Source: an uncultured Flavobacteriaceae bacterium
GTDB lineage: Bacteria; Bacteroidota; Bacteroidia; Flavobacteriales; Flavobacteriaceae
Assembly: GCA_947502495.1 (NCBI GenBank)
Contig: CANNAC010000004.1
Coordinates: 124,001-188,000 of the forward strand
Direction: 5' to 3'
DNA: 64,000 bases
The notes under the pieces are model-generated. The model made no database searches and was not told where the DNA came from. It worked only from the letters and a program-made list of their open reading frames with translations. Positions 35,630-44,578 of this stretch are shown one piece after another (positions within the stretch are counted from its first letter, which is position 1; each line of letters starts with the position of its first letter). A program made the translations under genes and the position numbers.

Positions 35630-36919
35630 ATGAAAACGCATAAGATAACCGTTATCGGTTTAGGATATGTTGGCTTGCCTTTGGCTGTCGAATTCGCGAA
35701 AAAATATTTAGTGGTTGGCTTTGATATCAATACAAACAGAGTCCAAGAATTAAAACAAGGAAAAGACAAAACCTTAGAGGTAGAAACCGAAGACCTTAAA
35801 AAAGTATTAGTTAATAATTTAAACGAGTCTAAAGGAATCTTTATCACCGACAAGGCAGAAGATTTAGCAGCATCTAATGTTTTTATCATAACGGTACCTA
35901 CACCAACAGACGCTTTAAATAAACCCATTTTTACACCACTTGTAAAAGCTAGTGAAGCGGTTGCAAAAGTGTTAAAAAAAGGAGATATTGTTATTTATGA
36001 ATCCACCGTATATCCCGGAGTTACCGAAGATATCTGTGTGCCTATTTTAGAAGCACAATCGGGTTTAGCATTTAACACCGATTTTTTTGCAGGCTATTCC
36101 CCAGAACGTATTAATCCAGGCGATAAAAAACATACGGTTACTAAAATATTAAAAGTAACCTCTGGTTCTACACCAGAAATAGCAGTTGTTATTGACGATT
36201 TATACAAATCCATCATTACTGCCGGAACCCATATGGCACCATCTATCAAGGTGGCAGAAGCAGCAAAAGTAATCGAGAATTCACAACGAGATATTAATAT
36301 CGCCTTTGTAAATGAGCTGTCTAAAATATTTAGAATACTAGATATAGATACCAAAGCAGTGTTAGAAGCGGCTGGAACCAAGTGGAATTTTATAAACTTC
36401 ACACCGGGATTGGTAGGCGGACATTGCATAGGTGTAGATCCTTATTATTTAGCACAAAAAGCTATAGAGTCTGGATATAACCCAGAAATTATTTTAGCAG
36501 GTCGTAAAATGAATGACAGCATGGGAAGCTATGTAGCGCAGGAGACCGTTAAGATGATGATTAAAAAAGGAGCTACTATTAAAGGTTCTAATGTATTAGT
36601 TTTAGGAATTACCTTTAAAGAAAACTGTCCGGATATTAGAAATTCTCGAGTAATCGATATCATTAAAGAATTAGAAACCTACCATGTAAATGTCGATGTT
36701 TTTGATCCGTGGGCTTCTTCCGAAGAAGTAAAGCACGAATATGGTTTTGATTTATTATGTTCTAAAACAGAAATAAGCTCGAATTATGATGCAATTATTT
36801 TAGCAGTATCCCATAATGAATTTATAAAATTAGATTTACAAAAATTGAAATCTCCTATAGGAGTTATTTTTGATGTGAAATCCTTACTACCTAAAGATAT
36901 GGTAGACGGAAGACTTTAA
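35630..36919 (+). CDS. tviB: UDP-N-acetylhexosamine 6-dehydrogenase, TviB/WbpO-like
   Basis: 429 residues, UDP-glucose/GDP-mannose dehydrogenase family. GLGYVGLP at 10-17 binds NAD, then TVPTPTD, YESTVYPG and YSPERINPGD. The catalytic Cys266 lies in GLVGGHCIGVDPYYL, and the C-terminal domain has VLVLGITFKENCPDIRNS. The PGD-K-H and FTPGLVGGHCIG forms fit enzymes that oxidise UDP-GlcNAc or UDP-GalNAc rather than UDP-glucose. A WbpP/TviC-like epimerase follows after a repeat array, the usual partner for UDP-GalNAcA. The exact sugar is inferred. Confidence 0.85.
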   Translation: MKTHKITVIGLGYVGLPLAVEFAKKYLVVGFDINTNRVQELKQGKDKTLEVETEDLKKVLVNNLNESKGIFITDKAEDLAASNVFIITVPTPTDALNKPIFTPLVKASEAVAKVLKKGDIVIYESTVYPGVTEDICVPILEAQSGLAFNTDFFAGYSPERINPGDKKHTVTKILKVTSGSTPEIAVVIDDLYKSIITAGTHMAPSIKVAEAAKVIENSQRDINIAFVNELSKIFRILDIDTKAVLEAAGTKWNFINFTPGLVGGHCIGVDPYYLAQKAIESGYNPEIILAGRKMNDSMGSYVAQETVKMMIKKGATIKGSNVLVLGITFKENCPDIRNSRVIDIIKELETYHVNVDVFDPWASSEEVKHEYGFDLLCSKTEISSNYDAIILAVSHNEFIKLDLQKLKSPIGVIFDVKSLLPKDMVDGRL

Positions 36920-36928
36920 AACTTTCCG

Positions 36929-36963
36929 TCATTGCGAGAAGCATAGCGACGAAGCAATCTCAT
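36929..36963. repeat. REP-like element (CATTGCGAG...CGAAGCAATCTC)
   Basis: An imperfect palindrome with outer arms ATTGC/GCAAT just after the tviB stop. A second related copy is at 39744-39771. This sequence type is frequent in Bacteroidota intergenic DNA. Confidence 0.65.
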
Positions 36964-36979
36964 AATTAGTAGTGTAAAC

Positions 36980-37790
36980 TAGAATACAATGTCCTTTCGA
37001 GCTTGTCGAGAAATCTCTTTTGAACAGATGACTAAAACCAATGTCCTTTCGAGTGGTAACGTTATTTTTCGGGATGGTATCGAGAACAAGTAAAGCGAAA
37101 AACCCTTCCGTCTTTGATTTCTTTGCCGAAATCAAATCCACCTTCCCTTAAAAAAAGGGAAGGAGTTTTAAGACTTGAGGTGCATTAAAATAGAAATAAT
37201 TAAAAAAGAAATACAATGTCCTTTCGAGCTTGTCGAGAAATCTCTTTTGAACAGATGACTAAAACCAATGTCATTTCGAGTGGTAACGTTATTTTTCGGG
37301 ATGGTATCGAGAACAAGTAAAGCGAAAAACCCTTCCGTCTTTGATTTCTTTGCCGAAATCAAATCCACCTTCCCTTAAAAAAAAGGAAGGAGTTTTAAGA
37401 CTTGAGGTGCATTAAAATAGAAATAATTAAAAAAGAAATACAATGTCCTTTCGAGCTTGTCGAGAAATCTCTTTTGAACAGATGACTAAAACCAATGTCA
37501 TTTCGAGTGATCCCGATATTTTTCGGGGTTGTATTGAGAACAAGTAAAGCGAAAAACCCTTCCGTCTTTGATTTCTTTGCCGAAATCAAATCCACCTTCC
37601 CTTAAAAAAAGGGAAGGAGTTTTAAGACTTGAGGTGCATTAAAATAGAAATAATTAAAAAAGAAATACAATGTCCTTTCGAGCTTGTCGATAAATCTCTT
37701 TTGAACAGATGACTAAAACCAATGTCATTTCGAGTGATCCAGATATTTTTCGGGATGGTATCGAGAACTAGTATAACAAAAAGCTTCGCA
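36980..37790. repeat. 227-bp tandem intergenic repeat array, about 3.5 copies (cluster B)
   Basis: GTCCTTTCGAGCTTGTCGA starts at 36991, 37218, 37445 and 37672, an exact 227-bp period; the last copy is cut short about 22 bp before the next gene. Each unit holds CGAGCTTGTCGAGAAATCTC, a hairpin-like ATTTTTCGGGATGGTATCGAG piece, CCTTCCGTCTTTG and a CCTTCCCTT/AAGGGAAGG hairpin. The sequence is the reverse complement type of the array at 29290-30325. The stretch 36920-37812 has no gene; the 60-70-codon frames in it come from the repeat. Confidence 0.93.
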
Positions 37791-37812
37791 ATAACATTTA
37801 AAAACCAAAACC

Positions 37813-38793
37813 ATGTACAGTACACCATACCACAAACAAGATTTATCCAATTTTAGTTTCTTAGTAACGGGAGGAGCAGGTTTTATCGGCTCTAATCTTG
37901 TGGCATATCTATTACAATTCGGAGCAAAAAAAGTTAGAGTACTAGATAATTTTTCTAATGGTTATAGAGAAAACCTTACCGAATTTATGTCTAACCCAGC
38001 TTTCGAATTAGTAGAAGGCGATATTAGAGATTTAGCCACTTGTAAAAAGGCGATGTTAGATATCGATTATGTGTCACACCAAGCGGCATTAGGTTCTGTG
38101 CCGCGTTCTATAGCCGATCCAGCAACGACCAATGACGTAAATATATCTGGTTTTTTAAATATGCTTATTGCTTTAAAAGAAAGTGATACAGTTAAACGTA
38201 TGGTGTACGCGGCATCTAGTTCTACCTATGGCGATAGTACTTCTTTGCCAAAAGTAGAAGAGACTATTGGTAATCCTTTGTCTCCGTATGCAGTAACCAA
38301 ATATGTAAATGAGTTGTATGCCAATGTTTTTGGTACTACCTATAATACCGATGTTGTTGGTTTTAGGTATTTTAATGTTTTCGGACCAAAGCAAAGTCCT
38401 AATGGTGCTTATGCCGCAGTAATTCCTTTGTTTATGCAAGCATTAAAAGAAGGGAAAGCACCAACCATTCATGGCGATGGCGGACAAACTAGAGATTTTA
38501 CCTTTGTCGCTAATGCAGTACAAGCCAATGTGAAAGGGATGTTTGCATCTAAAGAAGCCGCTAATCAAGTGTTTAATATTGCCTGTGGCGAACGTATTTC
38601 TGTCAATTATTTATGGGATACCTTAAACCAAGCTGCAAATACAAAACTAGAAGCGATGTATGGACCAACACGTCAAGGCGATGTAAGAGATTCTTTGGCA
38701 GATATTTCTAAAGCCGAAAAATTATTGGGCTATGCGCCAGAATACACCGTTGGTGAAGGTTTAGAACTTACTTGGAACGCGTTTAAAGACTAA
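37813..38793 (+). CDS. tviC: UDP-N-acetylhexosamine(uronic acid) 4-epimerase, TviC/WbpP-like
   Basis: 326 residues, extended SDR. TGGAGFIGS at 19-27, HQAALGSVPRS near 89, the catalytic Ser in AASSSTYGDS (~136) and Tyr159/Lys163 in SPYAVTKY. YFNVFGPKQSPNGAYAAVIPLF and GDGGQTRDFTFV are characteristic of WbpP/TviC, which interconvert UDP-GlcNAc(A) and UDP-GalNAc(A). The lead of about 15 residues before the Rossmann fold also fits that group. It starts 22 bp after the tandem repeat array, so its transcription may cross it. Confidence 0.87.
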   Translation: MYSTPYHKQDLSNFSFLVTGGAGFIGSNLVAYLLQFGAKKVRVLDNFSNGYRENLTEFMSNPAFELVEGDIRDLATCKKAMLDIDYVSHQAALGSVPRSIADPATTNDVNISGFLNMLIALKESDTVKRMVYAASSSTYGDSTSLPKVEETIGNPLSPYAVTKYVNELYANVFGTTYNTDVVGFRYFNVFGPKQSPNGAYAAVIPLFMQALKEGKAPTIHGDGGQTRDFTFVANAVQANVKGMFASKEAANQVFNIACGERISVNYLWDTLNQAANTKLEAMYGPTRQGDVRDSLADISKAEKLLGYAPEYTVGEGLELTWNAFKD

Positions 38794-38879
38794 TATTTCC
38801 TTTGGACTAAAATACACGAATCTTTTTAAATAAAAGATTGCGTTTTCTTATATTAGCCCTAAATAAAACCTGAAAAACA

Positions 38880-39743
38880 TTGAATACACCTAAAGATGAT
38901 ACATGGTTATATACCATTTCGTCTAAGCATAAATTAATAGATTTTAATTTTAAAGAAATTTGGCGTTATAGAGATTTGTTGTTGCTATTTGTAAAGCGTG
39001 ACGTTGTAACGGTATACAAGCAAACTATTTTAGGACCATTATGGTATTTAATTCAGCCTTTGTTTACCGCATTGACCTTTACCTTGATTTTTAACAAGGT
39101 AGCCAATATAGAAACAGGAACCGTTCCTCCGTTTTTGTTTAATCTAGCCGGAATATCTATCTGGGGGTATTTTAATACCTGCTTAACGGCTACTAGTGAT
39201 ACTTTTAAAAGTAATGCAGCCGTTTTTGGTAAAGTATATTTTCCACGAATCATCGTGCCGCTTTCTATCATCATTTCTAATCTGGTAAAATTTGGTATTC
39301 AATTACTTATTTTTATTGCCTTTTATATGTATTATGTGCTAAACGATGCTGCAATACATATAGATAGTAGTGTTGTGTTTTTTCCTTTATTAGTACTACT
39401 CATGGGTTTACTAGGTTTAGGAATAGGAATGATTATTTCTAGTTTAGTCACTAAATATCGCGATTTAAAATTCCTGGTAGGCTTTGGTGTGCAATTACTT
39501 ATGTATGTGTCGGCAGTGATGTATCCTTTGGCACTAATGCGAGAGAAATTACCCAAAATAGCATGGATTGTAGAATATAACCCTGTTGCTTATATTATAG
39601 AAACTGCTCGATTTATGCTTTTAGGTACTGGTACCTTTAGCTGGTTTGGTATTTTATATACGGTAATAGTAACTTTTGTAGTCTTGTTTTTCGGGATTAT
39701 TATTTTTAACCGAACCGAGAAAACGTTTATTGATACGGTATAG
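38880..39743 (+). CDS. wzm: ABC-2 polysaccharide export permease, Wzm-like
   Basis: 287 residues from a TTG start at 38880 (no earlier ATG in frame; the next Met is too far inside). An amphipathic N-terminus (EIWRYRDLLLLFVKRDVVTVYKQTILG) is followed by six TM helices, the TagG/Wzm layout. It forms the inner-membrane channel for a lipid-linked glycan with the Wzt ATPase encoded 65 bp downstream, the two genes being separated by a REP-like element. Confidence 0.9.
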   Translation: MNTPKDDTWLYTISSKHKLIDFNFKEIWRYRDLLLLFVKRDVVTVYKQTILGPLWYLIQPLFTALTFTLIFNKVANIETGTVPPFLFNLAGISIWGYFNTCLTATSDTFKSNAAVFGKVYFPRIIVPLSIIISNLVKFGIQLLIFIAFYMYYVLNDAAIHIDSSVVFFPLLVLLMGLLGLGIGMIISSLVTKYRDLKFLVGFGVQLLMYVSAVMYPLALMREKLPKIAWIVEYNPVAYIIETARFMLLGTGTFSWFGILYTVIVTFVVLFFGIIIFNRTEKTFIDTV

Positions 39744-39771
39744 TCATTGCGAGCCCTGCGAAGCAATCTCA
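39744..39771. repeat. REP-like element between wzm and wzt
   Basis: TCATTGCGAGCCCTGCGAAGCAATCTC begins right after the wzm stop; ATTGC/GCAAT arms form a small hairpin. It is related to the copy at 36929. Confidence 0.65.
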
Positions 39772-39808
39772 TGAAGAAAGTGTGATTTAGAAAAATAGAA
39801 TAAAACAA

Positions 39809-41074
39809 ATGAGTGTCATTTTAAAAGCAACCAATATTAGTAAACAGTACCGACTTGGTCTTGTGGGTACAGGTACTATAAGTCACGATTTAAACCGTTG
39901 GTGGCATCGTGTACGTGGTAAAGAAGATCCTTATTTAAAAATTGGTGCGGTAAACGATCGTAGTGCCAAAGCAGATAGTGATTATGTTTGGGCATTGCAA
40001 GACATCAATTTTGAAGTACAAAAAGGAGAAGTTTTAGGTATTATTGGTAAAAATGGAGCAGGAAAATCTACGCTATTAAAAATACTATCTCGTGTTACAG
40101 GACCAACCACAGGAGATATAAAAACCAAAGGCCGAATTGCTTCTTTATTAGAAGTAGGTACTGGGTTTCATCCAGAACTTACTGGTAAAGAAAATATTTA
40201 TCTAAACGGTGCTATTTTAGGAATGTCTAAAGCCGAAATAAAAGCCAAAGAAGCAGAGATTATTGAATTTTCAGGTTGTGCCCGTTATGTAGATACGCCT
40301 GTAAAACGCTATTCTTCCGGAATGCGCGTACGACTAGCATTTGCAGTAGCCGCATTTTTAGAACCCGATATTTTAGTGATTGATGAGGTATTGGCAGTTG
40401 GGGATGCCGAATTCCAGAAAAAGGCCATTGGTAAAATGCAAGACATTAGCAAAGGAGATGGTAGAACCGTTTTATTTGTAAGTCATAATATGGCAGCAGT
40501 AAAGAGTTTATGTACAAGAGCTATTGTTTTAGAACATGGAACTTCAGTTTTTGAAGGAGGAACCGATGAAGCTGTAGGTTATTATTTGAAAGGTAAAGGG
40601 GATTTTTCCAATAGAAAACAATTTGGAGAACTCTATAATAATGAGACTTTCCAGCTAAATCAAATTTGTATTAATAATGAGTTAAAGACTTTTAAAGATA
40701 TATTAGTAGAAAATGAAGTAATTGATTTAATAACAGAAATAGACCTAAAAACAGATTCTCCTGAAGATTATCACATCACTTATCATTTGTATAATGAAAT
40801 GGGTGAAAATATGTTTGCATTTACACATTGGAGAAATGATATAGCTTTGCGTAAAGGTATTAATAAAGTTTTATGTAAAATACCAAAGTATTTTTTACAA
40901 TCTGGTCAATATTTTTTAACTTTTTTGGTTGTCGAAAAAAGGAAAAAAGCAATTTTTATAGAGCAAGATATACTCAACTTTACAGTTGTTGATGGAAATA
41001 GAGTAATAGGAGATTACATGGGAAAAGAACCAGGATACATTAGACCTGATTTTAAATGGGAAAATTTGAAATAA
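39809..41074 (+). CDS. wzt: ABC polysaccharide export ATPase, Wzt-like, with C-terminal glycan-binding domain
   Basis: 421 residues. An ATPase domain over ~1-245: Walker A GKNGAGKST, signature YSSGMRVRLAFAVAA, Walker B ILVIDEVLAVGD and H-loop FVSHN. A C-terminal domain (~270-421) has the Wzt_C beta-sandwich pattern (LITEIDLKTDSPEDYHITYHLYNEMGEN), which in O-antigen exporters recognises the chain end. Presence of this domain suggests export of a finished, end-modified polymer; methyltransferase genes downstream could supply the cap. Confidence 0.92.
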   Translation: MSVILKATNISKQYRLGLVGTGTISHDLNRWWHRVRGKEDPYLKIGAVNDRSAKADSDYVWALQDINFEVQKGEVLGIIGKNGAGKSTLLKILSRVTGPTTGDIKTKGRIASLLEVGTGFHPELTGKENIYLNGAILGMSKAEIKAKEAEIIEFSGCARYVDTPVKRYSSGMRVRLAFAVAAFLEPDILVIDEVLAVGDAEFQKKAIGKMQDISKGDGRTVLFVSHNMAAVKSLCTRAIVLEHGTSVFEGGTDEAVGYYLKGKGDFSNRKQFGELYNNETFQLNQICINNELKTFKDILVENEVIDLITEIDLKTDSPEDYHITYHLYNEMGENMFAFTHWRNDIALRKGINKVLCKIPKYFLQSGQYFLTFLVVEKRKKAIFIEQDILNFTVVDGNRVIGDYMGKEPGYIRPDFKWENLK

Positions 41075-41080
41075 TAATTT

Positions 41081-42157
41081 ATGATAAATGTAACAAGAGC
41101 TTTTTTGCCGAAACAAGAAGAGTATCAAGCTGTTTTAAAAAGAGCTTGGGATAAACATTGGTTAACTAATAGAGGAGAACTTGTACTAGAATTAGAAACA
41201 AAATTAAAACATTTTTTGAATGCTAGTTATCTAACGTTAACAACAAACGGAACACTGCCTATACAAATAGCGATAAAAGCATTAGGCTTAAAAGGCGAAA
41301 TTATTACAACACCGTTTAGTTATGTTGCAACTACATCTAGTATTGTTTGGGAAGGTTGTACACCTGTATTTGTAGATATTCATGCCGAATATTTAACCAT
41401 AGATGAGACCAAGATTGAAGCAGCAATAACGGCAAATACTTCAGCGATATTAGCAACACATGTGTTTGGGAACCCTTGTCATGTGGAAGCTATAGAAAAG
41501 ATTGCAATTAAACACAATTTAAAAGTTATTTATGACGCGGCACATTGTTTTGGTGTTACGTATAACGGACAATCTATTTTTAATTATGGCGATGTAAGTA
41601 CTTGTAGTTTTCATGCTACCAAATTGTTTCATACAGGAGAAGGAGGTTGTTGGATTACAAATAATGAAGATTTAAATAAAAAGATGTATCATCATCATAA
41701 TTTTGGGCATGATGGTCCAGGAAAGTTTTATAGTGTAGGCATTAATGCGAAAATGAGTGAGTTACAAGGAGCAATGGGATTAGCAGTATTTCCTTATGTC
41801 GACCAATTGATAAACGAAAGAAAAATTATTGTTGAAACCTATAATCAAGAACTTGAAGGATTAAACTTAAAAAGAATAAAACTAAGAGAACAAACCAATT
41901 GGAATTATAGTTATTATCCTGTTTTATTAAAAGATGAAAATACTCTTTTAAAATTAATGGCTAAACTACAAAATAACAATATATATACGAGACGTTATTT
42001 TTATCCTTCTTTAAATAATTTGTCATACACAAATGAGGCAGATGTGCCAGTTTCTGAAGATGTTTCAAAAAGAGTTTTGTGTTTGCCTATTTATAATGGG
42101 TTGTCCATACAAGAAGTTGGTGAAATAACAAGTTTAATAAAAAGTGTAATCCATTAA
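41081..42157 (+). CDS. DegT/DnrJ/EryC1/StrS aminotransferase
   Basis: 358 residues, fold type I PLP enzyme. TTNGTLPIQIAIKALGL near 54-70, ITTPFSYVATTSSIVWEGCTPVFVDI, Asp152 in YDAAHCFG and the PLP lysine Lys181 in CSFHATKLFHTGEGG. It aminates keto-sugar nucleotides to make amino sugars for surface glycans. It starts 7 bp after wzt and 3 bp before the sulfotransferase, so it is one operon. The keto-sugar donor enzyme (for example a 4,6-dehydratase) is not visible here. Confidence 0.92.
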   Translation: MINVTRAFLPKQEEYQAVLKRAWDKHWLTNRGELVLELETKLKHFLNASYLTLTTNGTLPIQIAIKALGLKGEIITTPFSYVATTSSIVWEGCTPVFVDIHAEYLTIDETKIEAAITANTSAILATHVFGNPCHVEAIEKIAIKHNLKVIYDAAHCFGVTYNGQSIFNYGDVSTCSFHATKLFHTGEGGCWITNNEDLNKKMYHHHNFGHDGPGKFYSVGINAKMSELQGAMGLAVFPYVDQLINERKIIVETYNQELEGLNLKRIKLREQTNWNYSYYPVLLKDENTLLKLMAKLQNNNIYTRRYFYPSLNNLSYTNEADVPVSEDVSKRVLCLPIYNGLSIQEVGEITSLIKSVIH

Positions 42158-42159
42158 AT

Positions 42160-43029
42160 ATGTCAGAACTACTGTGGCAAAAACCTATATTTATTCTTGG
42201 TAACCCTAGATCTGGAACCTCATTGTTGCGGTTAATGTTAGATTCGCATAAAGATATTTGTATACCACCAGAATCTCATTTTTTTTTATGGTTGGAGAAT
42301 AAATATGGCGAATGGGAAATAGGTTTGTTGGATAGGTATTTAAATGATTTATTTGATGCTACAAAATTTGAAACGTGGTCTATTGACAAAGAAAATTTAA
42401 AGACATATCTAGCCTCAAAAAGCATTCAGTCTTATGCGCAACTTAATAGCTTAGTTTATGCCTATTACGCGTCTTTAAAACCGAAAAGCATAAAATTTTG
42501 GGGAGATAAAAATAGTTTGTGGATAGAAAAACTTCCTAAAATTAAAGCTTACTATCCCAAAGCTTTTTATATACATATTATTAGAGATGGGAGAGATATT
42601 GCTTGCTCTTATAAAGAATTAGGTAAAAAGAAAGTTACATCTAAATATGCGCCAAAACTACCAAGTGAAATAGACGTAATAGCACAAGATTGGTCAAAAA
42701 ATATAGCAGCAATAGATTTGTTTTTTAAAGGTATAGAAACGGATAATAAAGTGGTAATTCATTATGAAGATTTGATCAATAATACAAAAAACACTTTAAT
42801 ACAAGTACTGAATAAAATAGGATTGGAACTAACAACAGCACAGACAGAATATTATAAAAAGCCTAGAACAGAAATAGAACCAGAAGCTTTTTTCGGTTGG
42901 AAAGAAAAATTAACGAAGCCACCAGATATTAGTAATATAGGAAAGTATAAAAAAGAACTTACCTTAAATGAAATAGAAATTTTTAATAATTTAGCAGAAT
43001 CAACTTTGTCTAAATATCACTATCTATGA
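42160..43029 (+). CDS. sulfotransferase family protein
   Basis: 289 residues. The 5'-phosphosulfate loop is ILGNPRSGTSLLRLMLDSH at ~12-30, and the 3'-phosphate motif is HIIRDGRDIACSYKE near 140. The C-terminal half has VIHYEDLINNTKNTL, also typical. It should transfer sulfate from PAPS to a hydroxyl or amine; in this setting the acceptor is probably a sugar of the polysaccharide. The next gene starts within its stop codon (ATGA). Confidence 0.88.
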   Translation: MSELLWQKPIFILGNPRSGTSLLRLMLDSHKDICIPPESHFFLWLENKYGEWEIGLLDRYLNDLFDATKFETWSIDKENLKTYLASKSIQSYAQLNSLVYAYYASLKPKSIKFWGDKNSLWIEKLPKIKAYYPKAFYIHIIRDGRDIACSYKELGKKKVTSKYAPKLPSEIDVIAQDWSKNIAAIDLFFKGIETDNKVVIHYEDLINNTKNTLIQVLNKIGLELTTAQTEYYKKPRTEIEPEAFFGWKEKLTKPPDISNIGKYKKELTLNEIEIFNNLAESTLSKYHYL

Positions 43030-43730
43030 AAGATTCAAAAGCATATTATGACCATCTAGCAACTTCGTATAATACAGAATCAGATAACAGAAAAAACTAC
43101 CTTACAGCTGTAGATAAGTACATCGCTAAAAGTGTAAATAATATTCGAGTATATAATTTTTTAGATATAGGAGCAGGAAATGGAAATCGTTCTATTGAAA
43201 TAGCGAATAGTATATCTGTAGAAAAAGAAATTGTTTTAATCGATAGCAGTTCTAAAATGCTAGAAAATGCTAGTAAATTAGAAAATGTTAAAGCGCATAA
43301 CACCTCGGTTTTTGATTTTAATACTTCAACAAAATTTGATCTTATTACCTGTTTATGGAATGTTTTAGGGCATTTCAATACGAAGGAAGAAAGGATTCAA
43401 CTTTTTAAAAAAATAAGCACTTTGTTAGCGCCAAAAGGCGTATTTATATTTGATGTAAATAATAGATATAATATTAATCACTACGGACTTCATAATGTAG
43501 AGCAAAATTTAAAAAACGATACTCTAAATATAAAAGATGCTGGCTGGTTTACATTGGGTGAAAAAACGAATCAAACAAGGGTTTATATGCATTCCCCTTT
43601 TGATATAAATACCTATATAGACCAAACAGACTTAAGTGTAGAAGAAATAAAGTATATAGATTATACTACAGGAGAAACAAAACCTACTTTTTTTGAAGGC
43701 CAATTAGTTTACAAAATAACAAAACTATAA
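43026..43730 (+). CDS. class I SAM-dependent methyltransferase
   Basis: 234 residues. Motif I is YNFLDIGAGNGNRSIEIA near 45-60, then EIVLIDSSSKMLENA and FDLITCLWNVLGHFNTKEERIQLF, a Methyltransf_25-like pattern with FIFDVNNRYN after motif III. The ATG overlaps the sulfotransferase stop. It may methylate the glycan or a sugar precursor; target unknown. Confidence 0.85.
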   Translation: MKDSKAYYDHLATSYNTESDNRKNYLTAVDKYIAKSVNNIRVYNFLDIGAGNGNRSIEIANSISVEKEIVLIDSSSKMLENASKLENVKAHNTSVFDFNTSTKFDLITCLWNVLGHFNTKEERIQLFKKISTLLAPKGVFIFDVNNRYNINHYGLHNVEQNLKNDTLNIKDAGWFTLGEKTNQTRVYMHSPFDINTYIDQTDLSVEEIKYIDYTTGETKPTFFEGQLVYKITKL

Positions 43731-43735
43731 TAAGC

Positions 43736-44578
43736 ATGCAAAACCCTTTAGTTAGTGTACGCCTAATGGTTTATAATAATGAACCTTATATTAGAGAAGC
43801 TGTAGAAAGTATTTTAATGCAACAAACGAATTTTAAAGTAGAAATTGTTGTTGGTGATGATTTTTCAACAGATAATACGCTAGAAATTATTAAATCATAT
43901 GCGAATACTGAAAATATTTATTTTAATATTTTAGATAGACCAGTAGAAGGAGCATATTGGAAAGATAGACAAAAACTAGGCAGACTATATAATTTTAAAA
44001 ATATAATAGATAATTGTTCTGGTAAATACATTGCACTATTAGATGGGGATGATTATTGGACAGATCCTTTAAAGCTTCAAAAACAAGTTGATTTTTTGGA
44101 GAGTAATAATGGTTTTAATTATTGTGCACATAACTCGTATTCATTAAAGGGAGAAGAACTTGAAGAAATTAAATTAAATGTACAAGAAATTTCATTTGAG
44201 AAATTAATATTTAAAAATGTTTTAAATAGTGGGACTTTGGTTTTTAGGGCGAATTCTTTCAGCTTACCAGATTATTTTGTTTCCTTAGAAACAGGGGATT
44301 GGGCAATTCAGTTATTCTCAATTAAAAATAGTAAAGCTTTTGTTTTAAAAGATTTTATGAGTGCATATAGGATTCATGAGGAAAGTCTTTGGAACACTAT
44401 TTCTAAGAAGGATATGTGTCTAAAAGGAGTTAAATTGCAAAAGGGGATGAAGAAATTTTATAAAGATAAAGATTCTCAGAACATAATAGATAAAGCGATA
44501 TTAGAAAGGAAGAGAAAATTTGGAATAAAAAAGAATACTTTCTTATCTAGACTTAAGACAAAAATAAATTTTAATTGA
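43736..44578 (+). CDS. GT2 family glycosyltransferase
   Basis: 280 residues. SVRLMVYNNEPYIREAVESILMQ, VVGDDFSTDNTLEII and the metal-binding ALLDGDDYWTDPLKLQ near 100 define a GT-A inverting transferase. AYRIHEESLWN in the second half is common in this group. Its stop overlaps the TTG start of the next gene. Donor and acceptor unknown. Confidence 0.9.
   Translation: MQNPLVSVRLMVYNNEPYIREAVESILMQQTNFKVEIVVGDDFSTDNTLEIIKSYANTENIYFNILDRPVEGAYWKDRQKLGRLYNFKNIIDNCSGKYIALLDGDDYWTDPLKLQKQVDFLESNNGFNYCAHNSYSLKGEELEEIKLNVQEISFEKLIFKNVLNSGTLVFRANSFSLPDYFVSLETGDWAIQLFSIKNSKAFVLKDFMSAYRIHEESLWNTISKKDMCLKGVKLQKGMKKFYKDKDSQNIIDKAILERKRKFGIKKNTFLSRLKTKINFN

Noticed and set aside
36929-37828. Four similar minus-strand reading frames of 66-70 codons (MDLISAKKSKTEGFFALL...)
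   Set aside because: They are the 227-bp intergenic repeat read through; the frames share the repeat's exact period and lack any gene-like features.
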